This document shows, in pieces, positions 1 to 6,242 of a DNA stretch of 10,601 nucleotides (positions within the stretch are counted from its first letter, which is position 1; the number at the start of each line of letters is the position of its first letter). A model generated the notes under the pieces. It did not search any database. It saw only the letters and a list, made by a program, of their open reading frames with translations, and was not told the DNA's origin. The stretch is taken from positions 1 through 10,601 of the forward strand of contig JAISEZ010000209.1 of the NCBI GenBank assembly GCA_031263835.1, written 5' to 3'. The DNA is from Tannerella sp. (lineage in GTDB: Bacteria > Bacteroidota > Bacteroidia > Bacteroidales > Tannerellaceae). The translations under genes were made by a program, and so were the position numbers.

Positions 1-261
1 GAAAAAAACGACATCGGGCAGTTGCCGGAAGGCCGGTGGGTCGTGCCGGGCGTCCAGTGGTTTCACTTCACTTTTCTGGGAGAATTCTGGGGGCGTCCGG
101 GTACACAGCACCCGACGGATACATTGACGGCATGGGCTGAAAAAGTGTTTGAGAAGGAAGGCGTATTGTGTTTCGACGTGCATGTCGGCCCCGACGGACG
201 CATTGACGCTCCGCAGATGGAGCAGTTAAAAGCCCTGGCCCGGACAAGAGACAGGGAATGA
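1..261 (+). CDS. C-terminal part of a probable glycoside hydrolase (alpha-L-fucosidase-like)
   Basis: The reading frame is open from the first base and stops at TGA 259-261, so 86 C-terminal residues are visible and the start lies outside the window. The fragment is rich in aromatic residues: WVVPGVQWFHFTFLGEFWG, then a helix TLTAWAEKVFEKEG, a strand VLCFDVHVGPDGRIDA and a closing helix QMEQLKALAR. The pattern of a tryptophan-rich strand, a W-x-x-K-V helix, a V-x-x-D-V strand and D-G-x-I-x-x-x-Q-x-x-Q-L is what I associate with the end of the catalytic barrel in fucosidase-like (GH29-related) enzymes of Bacteroidota. This is family recall from a short piece and no catalytic residue is in view. 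If correct, it would be a periplasmic or surface glycan-degrading enzyme. It is convergent with the dipeptidase gene and separated from it by a repeat-rich spacer. Confidence 0.45.
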   Translation, partial: EKNDIGQLPEGRWVVPGVQWFHFTFLGEFWGRPGTQHPTDTLTAWAEKVFEKEGVLCFDVHVGPDGRIDAPQMEQLKALARTRDRE

Positions 262-262
262 T

Positions 263-290
263 AAATTATAAATTATGAATTATGAATTAT
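263..290. repeat. Heptamer tandem repeat, four copies of RAATTAT
   Basis: Two AAATTAT units (263-269, 270-276) are followed by two GAATTAT units (277-283, 284-290), with no spacing, beginning one base after the stop codon of the hydrolase fragment. The array is entirely A/T except for two G residues and stands out from the GC-richer surroundings. Short AT arrays of this kind are common in Bacteroidales intergenic regions. No function is evident. Confidence 0.75.
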
Positions 291-350
291 ACTGCACGGG
301 ACATGACTTTATGCATGGACATGGAGAATGTGAAAATGAGCCGGTTCATT

Positions 351-627
351 TCAAAGATTCAAGGGCGAACGGCGGGAATGACTGTTGGTTCAATGCACAA
401 AACCATGCCGCGTGCAGTATAACTCTTAATTTCAGGCGGATGCAATTCAATTTGTCGCATCGTGCTATGCCTACGGCGTGATGCAACATTTAAAAACGGG
501 GCTATGGCAAAAAAGGCATGTGCCGAAGCTGTAGAGACGCGATGCATCGCGTCCCTACGCGACGGTGATGACGGTTAGCGGCAGCGGCAGAACTTTATCC
601 CCACCACCGCGGCCCTTGAATCTTTGA
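351..627. repeat. 277-bp segment bounded by 16-bp perfect inverted repeats
   Basis: The 16 bases at 351-366 (TCAAAGATTCAAGGGC) are the exact reverse complement of 612-627. Between them lie about 245 bp without a convincing gene, including the 28-bp palindrome at 531-558. The layout resembles a small non-autonomous mobile element. However, part of each end is also one to two units of the octamer repeat (CTTTGAAT/ATTCAAAG) found elsewhere in the window, so the ends may simply be two copies of a dispersed repeat. No target-site duplication was recognised. Confidence 0.4.
531..558. repeat. 28-bp near-perfect palindrome
   Basis: The left arm, 531-544 (GTAGAGACGCGATG), pairs with 545-558 with a single mismatch (13 of 14 positions). 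There is no spacer, so an RNA hairpin would sacrifice a few central pairs to form a loop. GC-rich palindromes of the GAGACGCGAT type are, from memory, dispersed in many bacterial genomes as REP-like elements. Here it lies in the convergent spacer, about 90 bp past the end of the dipeptidase gene, where it could stabilise or end transcripts. It lacks a flanking T-tract. Confidence 0.65.
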
Positions 628-645
628 ATGATTGAATCTTTGAAT
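614..645. repeat. Octamer tandem repeat, four copies of CTTTGAAT type
   Basis: The units are 614-621 (CCTTGAAT), 622-629 (CTTTGAAT), 630-637 (GATTGAAT) and 638-645 (CTTTGAAT). The array ends two bases before the stop codon of the dipeptidase gene (648-650). The stretch 616-644 matches the reverse complement of 7766-7794 at 28 of 29 positions, so the same array exists in opposite orientation about 7.1 kb away. Confidence 0.8.
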
Positions 646-647
646 TT

Positions 648-1352
648 TTATTCGATCAGCCTGTATTTTGCCTGTGCGGTACGGCTGGAGCAGGCATTGA
701 AGTGCCACCATTCGCTTGTGATGGAGGTGAAGCCGGCCCGTCGCATGACGCTGCGCAGCAACCGGCGGTTTTCGCAGTCTTCGCGGCTGATTCGGCCGGC
801 CTGCAACAGGGCGTCTTCCCTGTCCGTGTTCGCCTCTACCCCGAAGTAGTCGAAGAGCGTGCCCATCGGGAGAGGGCGACCGGTGTCGTCCAGAATCGTG
901 ACGTCGACAGCCATTCCGTAGTTATGGCGTCCGTTTTTCTTTTGGGGATTGGAGACATAATAAGCCCGCGGCGTGCCGCGCACCTGCTCCCACATCAGCC
1001 GCTGGACGGCCATCGGACGCGCAGCATCGTAAACAAGCAGCGTATAGCCCGGATGCTGTTCCCGCAGATACTGCTGCGCCCTGACCAGCATCCTTGCCGC
1101 GTCGGGATGCAGCCACGCTTTGGTAGCGCCCCGATACACGGCCTTGCTCATGAAATTGACCGGTGTGGCATAGGCCAGCCGCACCTGAATGGTCGAATCA
1201 AGCGTCCGGACGTCCACCATTCCGTTTTCCTGCATCCGTTTGTCCCAGTCTTCCGCCCGACCGCCCGGGGAAAGGAGCAGCAACAGACTCAGACACAAAA
1301 GCCGGCAGGGCCGCCATCCGCGATTGCGTATCCTGTTCATTTCCGTAATCAT
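648..1352 (-). CDS. ddpX: Secreted D-Ala-D-Ala dipeptidase, VanX/DdpX type (peptidase M15D)
   Basis: The product (234 residues) is expected to hydrolyse the D-alanyl-D-alanine dipeptide using one zinc ion. The zinc and catalytic residues are visible: H143 and D150 in GRHNYGMAVD, then E214 and H217 in SEWWHF. The substrate-pocket arginine is probably R112 in VYDAARP. The length fits the VanX family plus a leader. Residues 1-33 form a Sec signal peptide (basic RNRGWRPCR, then LLCLSLLLLLSPGG, cut after GRA), so the enzyme works in the periplasm, unlike cytoplasmic VanX of resistance clusters. The ATG at 1350-1352 is used; Met5 (1340) is equally plausible. The gene begins 12 bp after the murI stop with no promoter seen between, so it is probably co-transcribed with murI. 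A recycling or nutritional role is more likely than vancomycin resistance, since no vanH, vanA or vanRS is in view. An octamer repeat begins two bases past the stop. Confidence 0.85.
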   Translation of the reverse strand: MITEMNRIRNRGWRPCRLLCLSLLLLLSPGGRAEDWDKRMQENGMVDVRTLDSTIQVRLAYATPVNFMSKAVYRGATKAWLHPDAARMLVRAQQYLREQHPGYTLLVYDAARPMAVQRLMWEQVRGTPRAYYVSNPQKKNGRHNYGMAVDVTILDDTGRPLPMGTLFDYFGVEANTDREDALLQAGRISREDCENRRLLRSVMRRAGFTSITSEWWHFNACSSRTAQAKYRLIE

Positions 1353-1364
1353 CCGTTTTTACCG

Positions 1365-2201
1365 TTAACCGATTACCACCCGCTTCACCGCCTCGACCGG
1401 CTGTTTGAGGAAAAGAGACGCCATCTCCGAAAACTTGCTTACGGATTCGGTCGTCAGAAAACGGCACCGCCTGCCCTGCGTCAGCAGTTCCTCTATCTCC
1501 GAATGACGCTGCAAATAGTCTTTCAGTCGGTCCGCCACCTGTTCTCCCTGCGGAAAGACCGTGATTCCCCGGGGCAGGAACTGTTTGATTTTATCCGTCA
1601 GCAGCGGATAATGCGTACAGCCCAGCAGAATCGTGTCGATTTGCGAATCCCGCGCCAGCAGCCGGTCAACATGCTGTTTCACGAAATAGTCGGCGCCGGG
1701 GGAATTGTATTCATTGTTTTCGACCAGAGGCACCCACATCGGACAGGCTTCGCTTACCAGGGTGACATCCGGGAATAACTTTTCGATTTCCATCTTATAC
1801 GACTGGGAAACGATGGTGCCCGGCGTTCCGAAAATGCCGATGTGTTTAGTCCGGCTAAGGCGGTCAACGGCTTCGACGGTGGGGCGTATGATGCCCAGCA
1901 CCCGCCGCGCGGGGTCGATGCGGGGCAGGTCGCGTTGCTGGATGGTTCGCAGCGCTTTGGCCGAGGCCGTGTTGCAGGCCAGAATCACCAGCGGACAGCC
2001 GGCGTTGAAAAGGTACTGCACGCACTGGCGCGTAAACTGGTAAACCACCTCGAACGACCGTGTCCCGTAAGGCGTCCGGGCATTGTCGCCCAGATACAGG
2101 TAATCATATTGAGGCAACCATTCGCGTATCTTTTCAAGAATGGTCAATCCGCCATAGCCCGAATCAAAAATTCCGACGGGTATGGGTATGCTTTTATTCA
2201 T
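1365..2201 (-). CDS. murI: Glutamate racemase
   Basis: This cytoplasmic, cofactor-independent enzyme converts L-glutamate to D-glutamate, which MurD adds to the peptidoglycan stem peptide. The length of 278 residues is normal. The N-terminal motif GIFDSGYGGLTI carries the acid D13 and S14. The two catalytic cysteines are C76 (ILACNTASA) and C195 (LLGCTHYPLL), and the D-N-x-R-x-P-Y-G segment at 39-46 is also present. The C-terminal TTES motif (250-253) is typical of the family. The only sensible start is the ATG at 2199-2201, preceded by GGAAG three bases upstream. It lies 112 bp from ompH2, and two hairpins with T-tracts fill that leader, the nearer ending about 11 bases before the start codon. 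No TAnnTTTG box was found in the leader, so expression may depend on read-through or on a promoter further up. The dipeptidase gene follows after 12 bp. Confidence 0.96.
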   Translation of the reverse strand: MNKSIPIPVGIFDSGYGGLTILEKIREWLPQYDYLYLGDNARTPYGTRSFEVVYQFTRQCVQYLFNAGCPLVILACNTASAKALRTIQQRDLPRIDPARRVLGIIRPTVEAVDRLSRTKHIGIFGTPGTIVSQSYKMEIEKLFPDVTLVSEACPMWVPLVENNEYNSPGADYFVKQHVDRLLARDSQIDTILLGCTHYPLLTDKIKQFLPRGITVFPQGEQVADRLKDYLQRHSEIEELLTQGRRCRFLTTESVSKFSEMASLFLKQPVEAVKRVVIG

Positions 2202-2212
2202 CTGCTTCCATC

Positions 2213-2249
2213 AAAAAAAAGATGCCTTATCCCCTGCGGGAAAGACATC
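2213..2249 (-). terminator. Intrinsic terminator or attenuator just upstream of murI
   Basis: Read on the minus strand, GATGTCTTTCCC pairs with GGGGATAAGGCATC around a short GC-rich loop: an eight-pair outer stem with one G.T pair, an internal irregularity, then three C-G pairs. Eight T residues follow directly (complement of A 2213-2220). This is a good intrinsic terminator shape for transcripts from ompH2. Because it ends about 11 bases before the murI ATG, any promoter upstream of it would have to read through, so attenuation is possible. Confidence 0.6.
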
Positions 2250-2261
2250 CCCTTGTTCCTT

Positions 2262-2297
2262 TAAAAAGTCTCAAGTTTCGAGTGAAATGCGAAGCTT
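2262..2297 (-). terminator. Second, weaker hairpin with T-tract after ompH2
   Basis: On the minus strand AAGCTTCG (2297-2290) pairs with CGAAACTT (2280-2273), eight positions with one mismatch and a nine-base loop. After GAGAC comes a run of five T. It lies 17 bases past the ompH2 stop and could be the primary ompH2 terminator, with the stronger hairpin at 2213-2249 as a back-up, or the two could form a regulatory leader for murI. Confidence 0.4.
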
Positions 2298-2313
2298 CAA
2301 GCCTGCGCTCCTG

Positions 2314-2814
2314 CTATTTCAGTCCCATTTTGGCCTTGACAAAAGGCGTGGCGTCAATGGTCGCGCTTCCGATATAAAGCAATACCTGCGGACTGATGAT
2401 GACGGTATATCCCTTTTCTTCACCTACCGCCTGGATGGCCCTTTGTACCTTTTCCCGAATCGGAGCGTACAGTTCTTCCGCCTGTCTTTCCATGTCCTGA
2501 CGGGCGCTGGGCACATAGTTCTGAATCCGGGTATCCAAATCCTGAATTTCCTGCTGGCGACGCAGTTTGATATTTTCCGTCAGCGAATCCTGTTGCGCCA
2601 TGTAGTCGGCATATTTCTTCTGAAACTCGTCCTGCATGACCTTCAAGTCCTTTTCGTACTGTTCATTGATTGCGGCTATTTTGGTTTCAACCTCCGAAAC
2701 TTCCGGCATCGCATTGAAAAGTTCCGCCTGATTTACAATGGCAATCTTCACCTCCTGCGCACAAATTCCCAACGACGGGAGCAGTGCAATCCATAGAACT
2801 ATTAATTTTCTCAT
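2314..2814 (-). CDS. ompH: Periplasmic OmpH/Skp-family chaperone, copy 2
   Basis: Skp/OmpH proteins form jellyfish-like trimers that hold unfolded outer-membrane proteins in the periplasm and hand them to BamA. The chosen start (Met at 2812-2814) gives 166 residues and a compact signal peptide MRKLIVLWIALLPSLGICA, cut before QEV. An in-frame ATG four codons upstream (2826) is possible. The body has the family pattern: a first strand KIAIVNQAELFNAMPEV, a long charged coiled coil (about mature residues 20-85, rich in E, K and Q) that forms the tentacle, then EEKGYTVIISPQVLLYIG and a final DATPFVKAKMGLK. I is at the position before the cysteine in LGIC, so a lipobox is unlikely. It lies 72 bp or more after ompH1, with its own TAnnTTTG box, and is followed by hairpins. 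Confidence 0.9.
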   Translation of the reverse strand: MRKLIVLWIALLPSLGICAQEVKIAIVNQAELFNAMPEVSEVETKIAAINEQYEKDLKVMQDEFQKKYADYMAQQDSLTENIKLRRQQEIQDLDTRIQNYVPSARQDMERQAEELYAPIREKVQRAIQAVGEEKGYTVIISPQVLLYIGSATIDATPFVKAKMGLK

Positions 2815-2885
2815 TTTAGCTATCATAATTTATACTGTTTTATTTGATTATTCGACACTTATATGTTTCTCAAACGATTTGCGTG

Positions 2886-2893
2886 CAAATGTA
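2886..2893 (-). promoter_or_regulatory. Probable ompH2 promoter, -7 box TACATTTG
   Basis: On the minus strand the octamer TACATTTG fits the Bacteroidota -7 consensus TAnnTTTG exactly. It lies in the AT-rich gap between ompH1 and ompH2, about 60 bases before the first possible ompH2 ATG. No clear -33 TTTG was found at the expected distance, which falls inside the ompH1 coding end. Confidence 0.5.
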
Positions 2894-2898
2894 CGCAT

Positions 2899-3417
2899 TT
2901 ATTTTGAATATCCTAATTTTACGAGCACTTCATTGCTGATGTCTATTTTCGGAGAGGCATAAATCACGCTCATGGCCGATGCGCGGTCGACAACGGCCTG
3001 ATAACCCTTGTCTTCGGCAATTTCCTTCACCGCGTTGTAAATCTCGTCCTGAATCGGCTTCATCAGACTGCTCCGCTTCTGGTACAGTTCGCCTTCCGCC
3101 CCGAAGTAGTTGCGTTTCAAATCCTGCGCTTCCTGCTCTTTCTTGACGATTTCTTCCTCGCGTTTGCTTTTCATCTCTGCCGAAAGAAACACCAGGTCGC
3201 TTTGATAACTCTTGTACAGGTTCTGTGCTTCCTGTTGAAGCGCTTCCACTTCGTTTTGCCACTTCTTCGAAAGCTGTGACAACTGCTCGTTGGTCATTTC
3301 GTATGCCGGAATATTCTTCAAGATATATTCCATATCAATCAGCGCAAATTTTTGCGCCGTGGTTGCCAGTGAAAACAACACCAGCAGGGCTGTTAATAAA
3401 ATACTTTTCCGTTTCAT
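2899..3417 (-). CDS. ompH: Periplasmic OmpH/Skp-family chaperone, copy 1
   Basis: This is the first of two adjacent Skp-like chaperones (172 residues) downstream of bamA. It has a signal peptide MKRKSILLTALLVLFSLATTA cut before QKF, then the family's first strand KFALIDMEYILKNIPAYEM. A long helical hairpin follows (about residues 42-125), dense in K, E and Q, and then the returning strand EDKGYQAVVDRASAMSVIYA. The end IDISNEVLVKLGY is the usual close of the Bacteroidota form. The paralogues share architecture but few identical residues, so they are likely an old duplication with separate client preferences. Trimer formation and binding of unfolded porins are family knowledge. The gene lies 89 bp after bamA and has its own promoter-like box; the ATG at 3415-3417 is preceded by an A-rich tract rather than a strong Shine-Dalgarno sequence. 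Confidence 0.92.
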   Translation of the reverse strand: MKRKSILLTALLVLFSLATTAQKFALIDMEYILKNIPAYEMTNEQLSQLSKKWQNEVEALQQEAQNLYKSYQSDLVFLSAEMKSKREEEIVKKEQEAQDLKRNYFGAEGELYQKRSSLMKPIQDEIYNAVKEIAEDKGYQAVVDRASAMSVIYASPKIDISNEVLVKLGYSK

Positions 3418-3455
3418 AAGTCATTCTTTTTTTTATGGTTTCGTATCCTGAACTG

Positions 3456-3463
3456 CAAAGATA
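3456..3463 (-). promoter_or_regulatory. Probable ompH1 promoter, -7 box TATCTTTG
   Basis: TATCTTTG on the minus strand matches the Bacteroidota -7 consensus TAnnTTTG and lies 38 bases before the ompH1 ATG, in the 89-bp gap after bamA. No good -33 TTTG precedes it. It would allow chaperone synthesis independent of the bamA transcript. Confidence 0.5.
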
Positions 3464-3506
3464 GGCAAGAGTTTGGTCTGTACCGCCGGATTACATTACA
3501 TTAACG

Positions 3507-6233
3507 TCAGAACTCCTGCCCGAGATAGAAGTGAATCTGGCTTCCGCCCTTCTCCGAACGCCCCAGCGGCGTGTCGAATCCATAGGCCCAGTCGATTCCC
3601 ATCATACCAATCATCGGGAGGAAGATACGCGCGCCGACGCCCGCCGAACGTTTCAGGTTGAACGGGTTAAAATCGCGAACGGAACCCCAGGCATTGCCGC
3701 CCTCGGCAAAGACCAGTCCGTAGATGGTGGACGAAGGCTCCAGAATGAACGGGTAGCGCAATTCCAGCGACAGGCGGGAATAGGCGTAGCCATTGGGTAC
3801 CGAGTTGTTTTGTCCGGCCAGCGAACCGTTTTCGTATCCTCTCAAGGGAATGGTTTCCATCGCAAAATCGTAGGAACCGTAACCGCTCATACCGTCTCCG
3901 CCTACGTAATACGATTCAAACGGAGAGATTTTGTGCTTGTTGTAGTAACCCAGAAAGCCGTACTCCACGCGCGACATCATTACCGGCGTCCGTTTCGGGC
4001 CGTTGTTTTGCGGCAGCGGCGCCAGCGGGATAAATACCTTCCCCTGGAATTTCCACTTGTGGTATTCAATCCATTTATGCTTCTTATCGTTGTCAACAGT
4101 CATAGCGGCGTAATCCACGCCGTCCCAGAGCGAATAGGGCGGCGTCACCGACAGGGAGGCCAGGAACTGGGAACCGTAGCGCGTATACAGCGGGTTGTCA
4201 ATCGAATTGCGTTGCAGCGAAAGGTCGAGGCTGATTTTATTGCAGGCACCGTCGCTGACCACAAAATATTCATACCAGTTTTTCAGCAGGTACAGCTGGT
4301 AATTGAGGCTTGCCATGAAGACAAAATAATCATCCGGCCAGCTCAGGCGTTTCCCGTAACCGACCGAAGTACCGATTACCTGCATGTATTTGCTCGGGTC
4401 ATACGCATTTTCGTACATGGAGCTGCTGTAGTCGTTGTAACCGTAGCCGCCACCCATATAGCCGCCATAAATCATGCTGTTATAATAATTACTGTATTGC
4501 TGGCTATAGAAATTGCTGTTGATACCCGTCATTTTGGAATAGAAGATACTGGTAGAGAAATTGTTTGGCCGTTTGCCGCCAAACCAGGGGTCCATGAAGG
4601 AAACACTGTATGACTGGTAATATTTTCCGCTCGTCTGGCCGCTGATGGTCAGCGTCTGACCTTCGCCCTGCGGCAAAATCCGCCGCGGGCCGTCGGGATT
4701 GAAGAGATTCCTCATGGAGAAGTTGGTGAATTTGAGGCTCAACTTCCCGAGGATACCGGTCTGTCCCCAGCCGGCGGACACTTCCACCTGGTCGCTGGCC
4801 TTGGAAACCAGATTGTAACGAATATCGACCGTCCCGTTTTCGGGATTGGGAATGGGTTCCGGATTCATGTTTTCCGGGTCAAAATGTCCCGTTTGCGCGA
4901 TTTCGCGGACGGAACGGATAATGTCTTCCCTGCTGAACAGCTGCCCGGGTTTGGTACGCAATTCGCGCCGGACAATGTCTTCATAGACCCGGTCATTTCC
5001 ACTAATCACCACCTTACTGATAGAGGCCTGCGGCCCTTCCTGAATCCGTATCTCCAGCGAAATCGAATCATTCTGCACGTCAACTTCCACCGGGTCGGCG
5101 TCAAAGAACAGATAACCGTTGTTCATGTAAACGTTCGCCACGGCGTCGTCGTCGCTGACCAGCCGCTCCATCAGTTTTTTCTGGTTATACACGTCGCCGC
5201 TTTTCATGTTCAGCAGCGTCTCCAGCATATCGGACGGATACTTGGTGTTTCCTACGAATAACACGTCCTTGATGTAGTATTTCTGTCCTTCGTCAATCCG
5301 GAGGAAAATATCCACGTATTTCTCGTTAACGGCTGCAATACTGTCCGAAAGCAGTACCGCATCACGATAACCGAATTCATTGTATTTGGCAATCAGGTTT
5401 TTCTTGTCGTTGCTGTATTCTTCGGTAGTGAACTTTTTCGTGCTGAACATTTCCAGTACGCTGGTCTTCAACCGCTTTCTCAGATTGAACTTTTCATTGG
5501 TCTTCTTCATGGCCTTTTTCAGCACGAAGTTCGACAATGCTTCATTCCCTTCGATATGAATTTCCTGAATCCGGGTTTTCAGGTTTTTGTCGATTTTAAT
5601 ATCGACAATCACCTCGCCTTCCTTGGCCAGATTGTCACGCTGCATGATGTCCACATCCACATTTTTAAAGCCTTTGGCGTCGAAATGCTTTTTTATCAGG
5701 GCGATGGCGCGGTCGGAAACGTTCGGGGTGATGGTATGGCCCACCCTCAGTCCCAGTTTCGACTCCAAGTCTTCCCGCTCGCTTTTTTTCACGCCGTGAT
5801 AACGGATTTCAGAAATGCGGGGACGTTGCTTCAGCTGGATTTCCAGCCAGACCTGATTGTCCTTGATGCGGGTTGCCACGATTTTCACATCGGAAAAAAG
5901 CCCCTGTTTCCAGAAACGTTTCACCGCCTCGGTGATTTCCTCGCCCGGAACTGAAATCTCATCGCCGACCGAAAGGCCGGAGAAGCCAATCAATACAAAG
6001 TCGTCGTAATTCTTGACTCCCGAAACCGCAATATTGGCAATGGTATATCGTTTGGAAGTGAGCGAATAGGAAATGACCGGCACTTCTTCCGGGGGAATAT
6101 CCGAGACGGCCGGCATTATCTCTTTTGCCGGAATGGTATCCGGCTGCACCGGATTGGTTTCCTGCGCATATCCTCCGAATACCGTCAACGCTGTCAGGAC
6201 GATGAATAAGCGTATTTTTTTATACATACACAA
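3507..6233 (-). CDS. bamA: BamA, outer-membrane protein assembly factor
   Basis: BamA is the Omp85-family core of the barrel assembly machine and inserts beta-barrel proteins into the outer membrane. The 908 residues begin with a signal peptide (MCMYKKIRLFIVLTALTVFGGYA, cut before QE); Met3 (6227) could be the true start. Five POTRA domains can be placed roughly at residues 62-135, 136-217, 218-315, 319-398 and 403-478, each with the beta-alpha-alpha-beta-beta rhythm and a G-N/G-V turn (for example IHIEGNEALS, VLFVGNTKYP, VVISGNDRVY). The barrel runs from about 483 to 908. It includes the MDPWFGGKRP segment, the conserved loop-6 motif as RGY at 798-800, and a terminal aromatic beta-signal HFYLGQEF. 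A Tyr/Gly/Ser/Asn-rich insertion at about 573-627 is discussed separately. The gene starts 9 bp after uppS, suggesting co-transcription and possibly coupled translation. Confidence 0.97.
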   Translation of the reverse strand: MCMYKKIRLFIVLTALTVFGGYAQETNPVQPDTIPAKEIMPAVSDIPPEEVPVISYSLTSKRYTIANIAVSGVKNYDDFVLIGFSGLSVGDEISVPGEEITEAVKRFWKQGLFSDVKIVATRIKDNQVWLEIQLKQRPRISEIRYHGVKKSEREDLESKLGLRVGHTITPNVSDRAIALIKKHFDAKGFKNVDVDIMQRDNLAKEGEVIVDIKIDKNLKTRIQEIHIEGNEALSNFVLKKAMKKTNEKFNLRKRLKTSVLEMFSTKKFTTEEYSNDKKNLIAKYNEFGYRDAVLLSDSIAAVNEKYVDIFLRIDEGQKYYIKDVLFVGNTKYPSDMLETLLNMKSGDVYNQKKLMERLVSDDDAVANVYMNNGYLFFDADPVEVDVQNDSISLEIRIQEGPQASISKVVISGNDRVYEDIVRRELRTKPGQLFSREDIIRSVREIAQTGHFDPENMNPEPIPNPENGTVDIRYNLVSKASDQVEVSAGWGQTGILGKLSLKFTNFSMRNLFNPDGPRRILPQGEGQTLTISGQTSGKYYQSYSVSFMDPWFGGKRPNNFSTSIFYSKMTGINSNFYSQQYSNYYNSMIYGGYMGGGYGYNDYSSSMYENAYDPSKYMQVIGTSVGYGKRLSWPDDYFVFMASLNYQLYLLKNWYEYFVVSDGACNKISLDLSLQRNSIDNPLYTRYGSQFLASLSVTPPYSLWDGVDYAAMTVDNDKKHKWIEYHKWKFQGKVFIPLAPLPQNNGPKRTPVMMSRVEYGFLGYYNKHKISPFESYYVGGDGMSGYGSYDFAMETIPLRGYENGSLAGQNNSVPNGYAYSRLSLELRYPFILEPSSTIYGLVFAEGGNAWGSVRDFNPFNLKRSAGVGARIFLPMIGMMGIDWAYGFDTPLGRSEKGGSQIHFYLGQEF

Positions 6234-6242
6234 ATTTGTTTA

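Larger units (their letters stand above)
262..647. other. Gene-free, repeat-rich spacer between convergent genes
   Basis: This 386-bp stretch separates the plus-strand hydrolase fragment from the minus-strand dipeptidase gene. No frame carries a convincing protein. What can be seen is four RAATTAT heptamers (263-290), a 12-bp inverted pair (287-298 with 411-422), a 16-bp inverted pair (351-366 with 612-627), a near-perfect 28-bp palindrome (531-558) and four octamers of the CTTTGAAT type (614-645). The mixture looks like layered dispersed repeats. No clear intrinsic terminator with a T-tract was found, although the palindrome could act as a transcript-end hairpin in either direction. Confidence 0.6.

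Noticed and set aside
359..547. Small minus-strand and plus-strand frames in the 262-647 spacer
   Set aside because: They run through repeats and a palindrome, lack ribosome-site context and show no domain. They are more likely part of dispersed repeat DNA.
351..645. A CRISPR array formed by the short repeats
   Set aside because: The units are 7-8 bp with no spacers and no cas genes are near.
648..1352. A vancomycin resistance gene
   Set aside because: The enzyme has a secretion signal, and no vanH, ligase or VanRS-type regulator genes lie nearby, so a resistance label is not supported.
702..1778. A long plus-strand open frame (358 codons) opposite ddpX and murI
   Set aside because: It runs antisense across two well-supported genes with intact catalytic motifs. 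Its translation is rich in R, H, Q and P with no recognisable domain, as expected for a codon-bias shadow.
3531..4613. A long plus-strand open frame (360 codons) opposite bamA
   Set aside because: It is antisense to the BamA barrel, which is clearly coding on the minus strand. The plus-strand product has no domain, signal or start context.
6231..6240. The ACAAATTTGT palindrome between uppS and bamA as a promoter or operator
   Set aside because: It does not fit TAnnTTTG at a usable spacing, and a 9-bp gap points to co-transcription; a 10-bp AT palindrome alone is weak evidence.
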